Assembly: GCA_013426785.1 (NCBI GenBank)
Contig: JACDZI010000002.1
Span: 1-64,000 of the forward strand
Direction of reading: 5' to 3'
DNA length: 64,000 nucleotides
Origin: Rhodocyclaceae bacterium
GTDB lineage: Bacteria > Pseudomonadota > Gammaproteobacteria > Burkholderiales > Rhodocyclaceae
Shown here: piece by piece, positions 63,100-64,000 of the stretch
Layout: each line of letters starts with the position of its first letter
Position numbering within the stretch: the stretch's first letter is position 1
The notes under the pieces: model-generated
The model's input: the letters and a program-made list of their open reading frames with translations, nothing else
Databases searched by the model: none
Told to the model about the DNA's origin: nothing
Made by a program: the position numbers and the translations under genes

Positions 63100-64000
63100 A
63101 TGCTCCTGCTCGTTGACGGGTCTTCCTATTTATACCGCGCTTTTCATGCCCTGCCTGACTTGCGCAATGCGGCGAACGCTCCGACCGGCGCGATCAAGGG
63201 TGTCCTGTCCATGCTGCGCCGGCTGGTCGCCGATTATCCGGCCGCCGACCGGCGCGCCATCGTTTTCGATGCCAAGGGTAAGACCTTCCGCGATGAATGG
63301 TATTTCGACTACAAGGCCCACCGGTCGCCGATGCCCGATGATCTGGTCGCGCAAATCCAGCCGCTGCACGATGCCATCCGCGCGCTCGGCTGGCCGCTGC
63401 TGTGCATCGAAGGGGTCGAAGCCGACGACGTGATCGGCACGCTAGCGACGCAGGCAACGGCGCGCGGCGAAGACTGCGTCATTTCCACTGGTGACAAGGA
63501 TCTGGCCCAACTGGTGAATCGGCATGTCACTCTGGTCAATACCATGTCGGAGGAAACGCTCGATCCGGCCGGCGTCCAGGCCAAATTCGGCGTGCCGCCC
63601 GAGCGCATCGTCGATTACCTCGCGCTGGTCGGCGACGCGGTGGATGGCGTACCCGGCGTCGCCAAGGTCGGCCCCAAGACCGCCGTCAAATGGCTGGCGG
63701 AGTATGGTTCGCTGGATGGCGTGGTGGCGCATGCGGCCGAGATCGGCGGCGTGGTCGGCGACAACCTGCGTGCCCACCTCGACTTCCTGCCGCTGGGCCG
63801 GAAGCTCGTCACCGTCGCCTGCGACCTTGACCTGCCGGCCATCGAACTGACCCCGGCGGCACCGGACACGACCCGGCTCAAGGCGATCTACAGCGATCTC
63901 GATTTCAAGAGCTGGCTGCGCGAACTGGGAGCAGAAATGCCGGAGAAAACTGCCGTCCTGCCAGCGCCGACTTTTCAAGATGCCGAACCGGACCGTAGCA
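63100..64000 (+). CDS. polA: DNA polymerase I, N-terminal part
   Basis: Open from ATG 63100 to the window edge, 300 codons, so the gene continues outside. The 5'-nuclease domain is complete: LLLVDGSSYLYRAFHALPDL, IVFDAKGKTFRDEWYFDYKA, EGVEADDVIGTLATQATARG, and DAVDGVPGVAKVGPKTAVKW. A repeat copy encodes TAVLPAPTF in the linker after this domain. Role: gap filling and Okazaki fragment repair. Confidence 0.95.
   Translation, partial: MLLLVDGSSYLYRAFHALPDLRNAANAPTGAIKGVLSMLRRLVADYPAADRRAIVFDAKGKTFRDEWYFDYKAHRSPMPDDLVAQIQPLHDAIRALGWPLLCIEGVEADDVIGTLATQATARGEDCVISTGDKDLAQLVNRHVTLVNTMSEETLDPAGVQAKFGVPPERIVDYLALVGDAVDGVPGVAKVGPKTAVKWLAEYGSLDGVVAHAAEIGGVVGDNLRAHLDFLPLGRKLVTVACDLDLPAIELTPAAPDTTRLKAIYSDLDFKSWLRELGAEMPEKTAVLPAPTFQDAEPDRS
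63952..63975 (+). repeat. dispersed 24-base repeat, copy 20 (inside polA)
   Basis: GCCGTCCTGCC then AGCGCCGACTTTT, a perfect copy. Read by polA as AVLPAPTF in the linker between the 5'-nuclease and the next domain. Confidence 0.9.

Overview
The window is a 64 kb piece of a high-GC chromosome from a betaproteobacterium, most likely a member of the Rhodocyclales. Three things suggest this: the housekeeping order mreB-mreC-mreD-mrdA-rodA divergent from gatC-gatA-gatB, the oxygen-independent ubiquinone genes ubiU-ubiV-ubiT, and the small-gene families present (BPSS1780-like, DUF2782, YqjD/YqjE/YqjK). Gene density is high, with many 1-8 base start/stop overlaps. No rRNA, phage, insertion sequence or CRISPR array is visible. 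One tRNA (Leu, anticodon UAA) is present.

Layout: 1-6.3 kb holds a DUF2325 gene end, peroxide defence (ahpC, ahpF), argS, a SPOR protein and dsbA. 6.3-13.7 kb holds a DUF4160/DUF2442 pair, ubiUVT, VanZ, a MazG-like pyrophosphohydrolase, HupE/UreJ, an MFS pump, a thioredoxin-like ferredoxin and an alpha/beta hydrolase. 13.7-22.6 kb holds tRNA-Leu, a frameshifted entericidin, a B12-binding (CarH/LitR type) light-sensing regulator, and a divergent eight-gene lipid/oxidative stress operon (glutathione peroxidase, COG2907 oxidoreductase, DUF1365, Cfa-like methyltransferase, MFS, DUF3833, SDR, NTF2-like), ending at a decayed ScfR-type regulator. 22.6-25 kb holds metX, metW and an NlpC/P60 hydrolase. 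25-29.2 kb is a restriction-modification island: a broken XRE regulator, a nuclease-methyltransferase fusion and a separate specificity subunit. 29.2-33.6 kb holds a regulatory-type PTS (ptsI, HPr, EIIA-Man), an orphan TorD-like chaperone, and a YafY/VOC pair. 33.6-43.9 kb is a long minus-strand cell-shape and lipoate run (mreB to lipA). 44-64 kb holds gatCAB, pyrE, xth, the YqjD group, an aldehyde dehydrogenase, two small secreted proteins, a branched-chain-type ABC importer without ATPases, a dienelactone hydrolase, rng-maf-rlmH-rsfS-nadD, a LOG protein and the start of polA.

The most striking unexplained signal is a dispersed 24-base repeat that begins GCCGTCC and ends GCGCCGACTTTT. I find 20 copies, ten in each orientation, about one per 3.2 kb. 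About half lie between genes. The rest are embedded in frame in otherwise normal genes (SPOR protein, an MFS transporter twice, D-amino acid aminotransferase, rlpA, gatA, aldehyde dehydrogenase, nadD, polA). It is not a clear palindrome and its orientation does not follow transcription, so it is neither a REP element nor a terminator. Density, balanced strands and tolerance inside genes resemble DNA uptake sequences of naturally competent bacteria. The restriction-modification island has no internal copy but is bracketed by one on each side. This family is my best candidate for an undescribed system.

Three genes (entericidin, XRE regulator, and the junction of the methyltransferase and specificity genes) show single-base frame breaks, two of them at runs of seven T. 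These could be decay, phase variation or read errors, and raw reads would be needed to decide.
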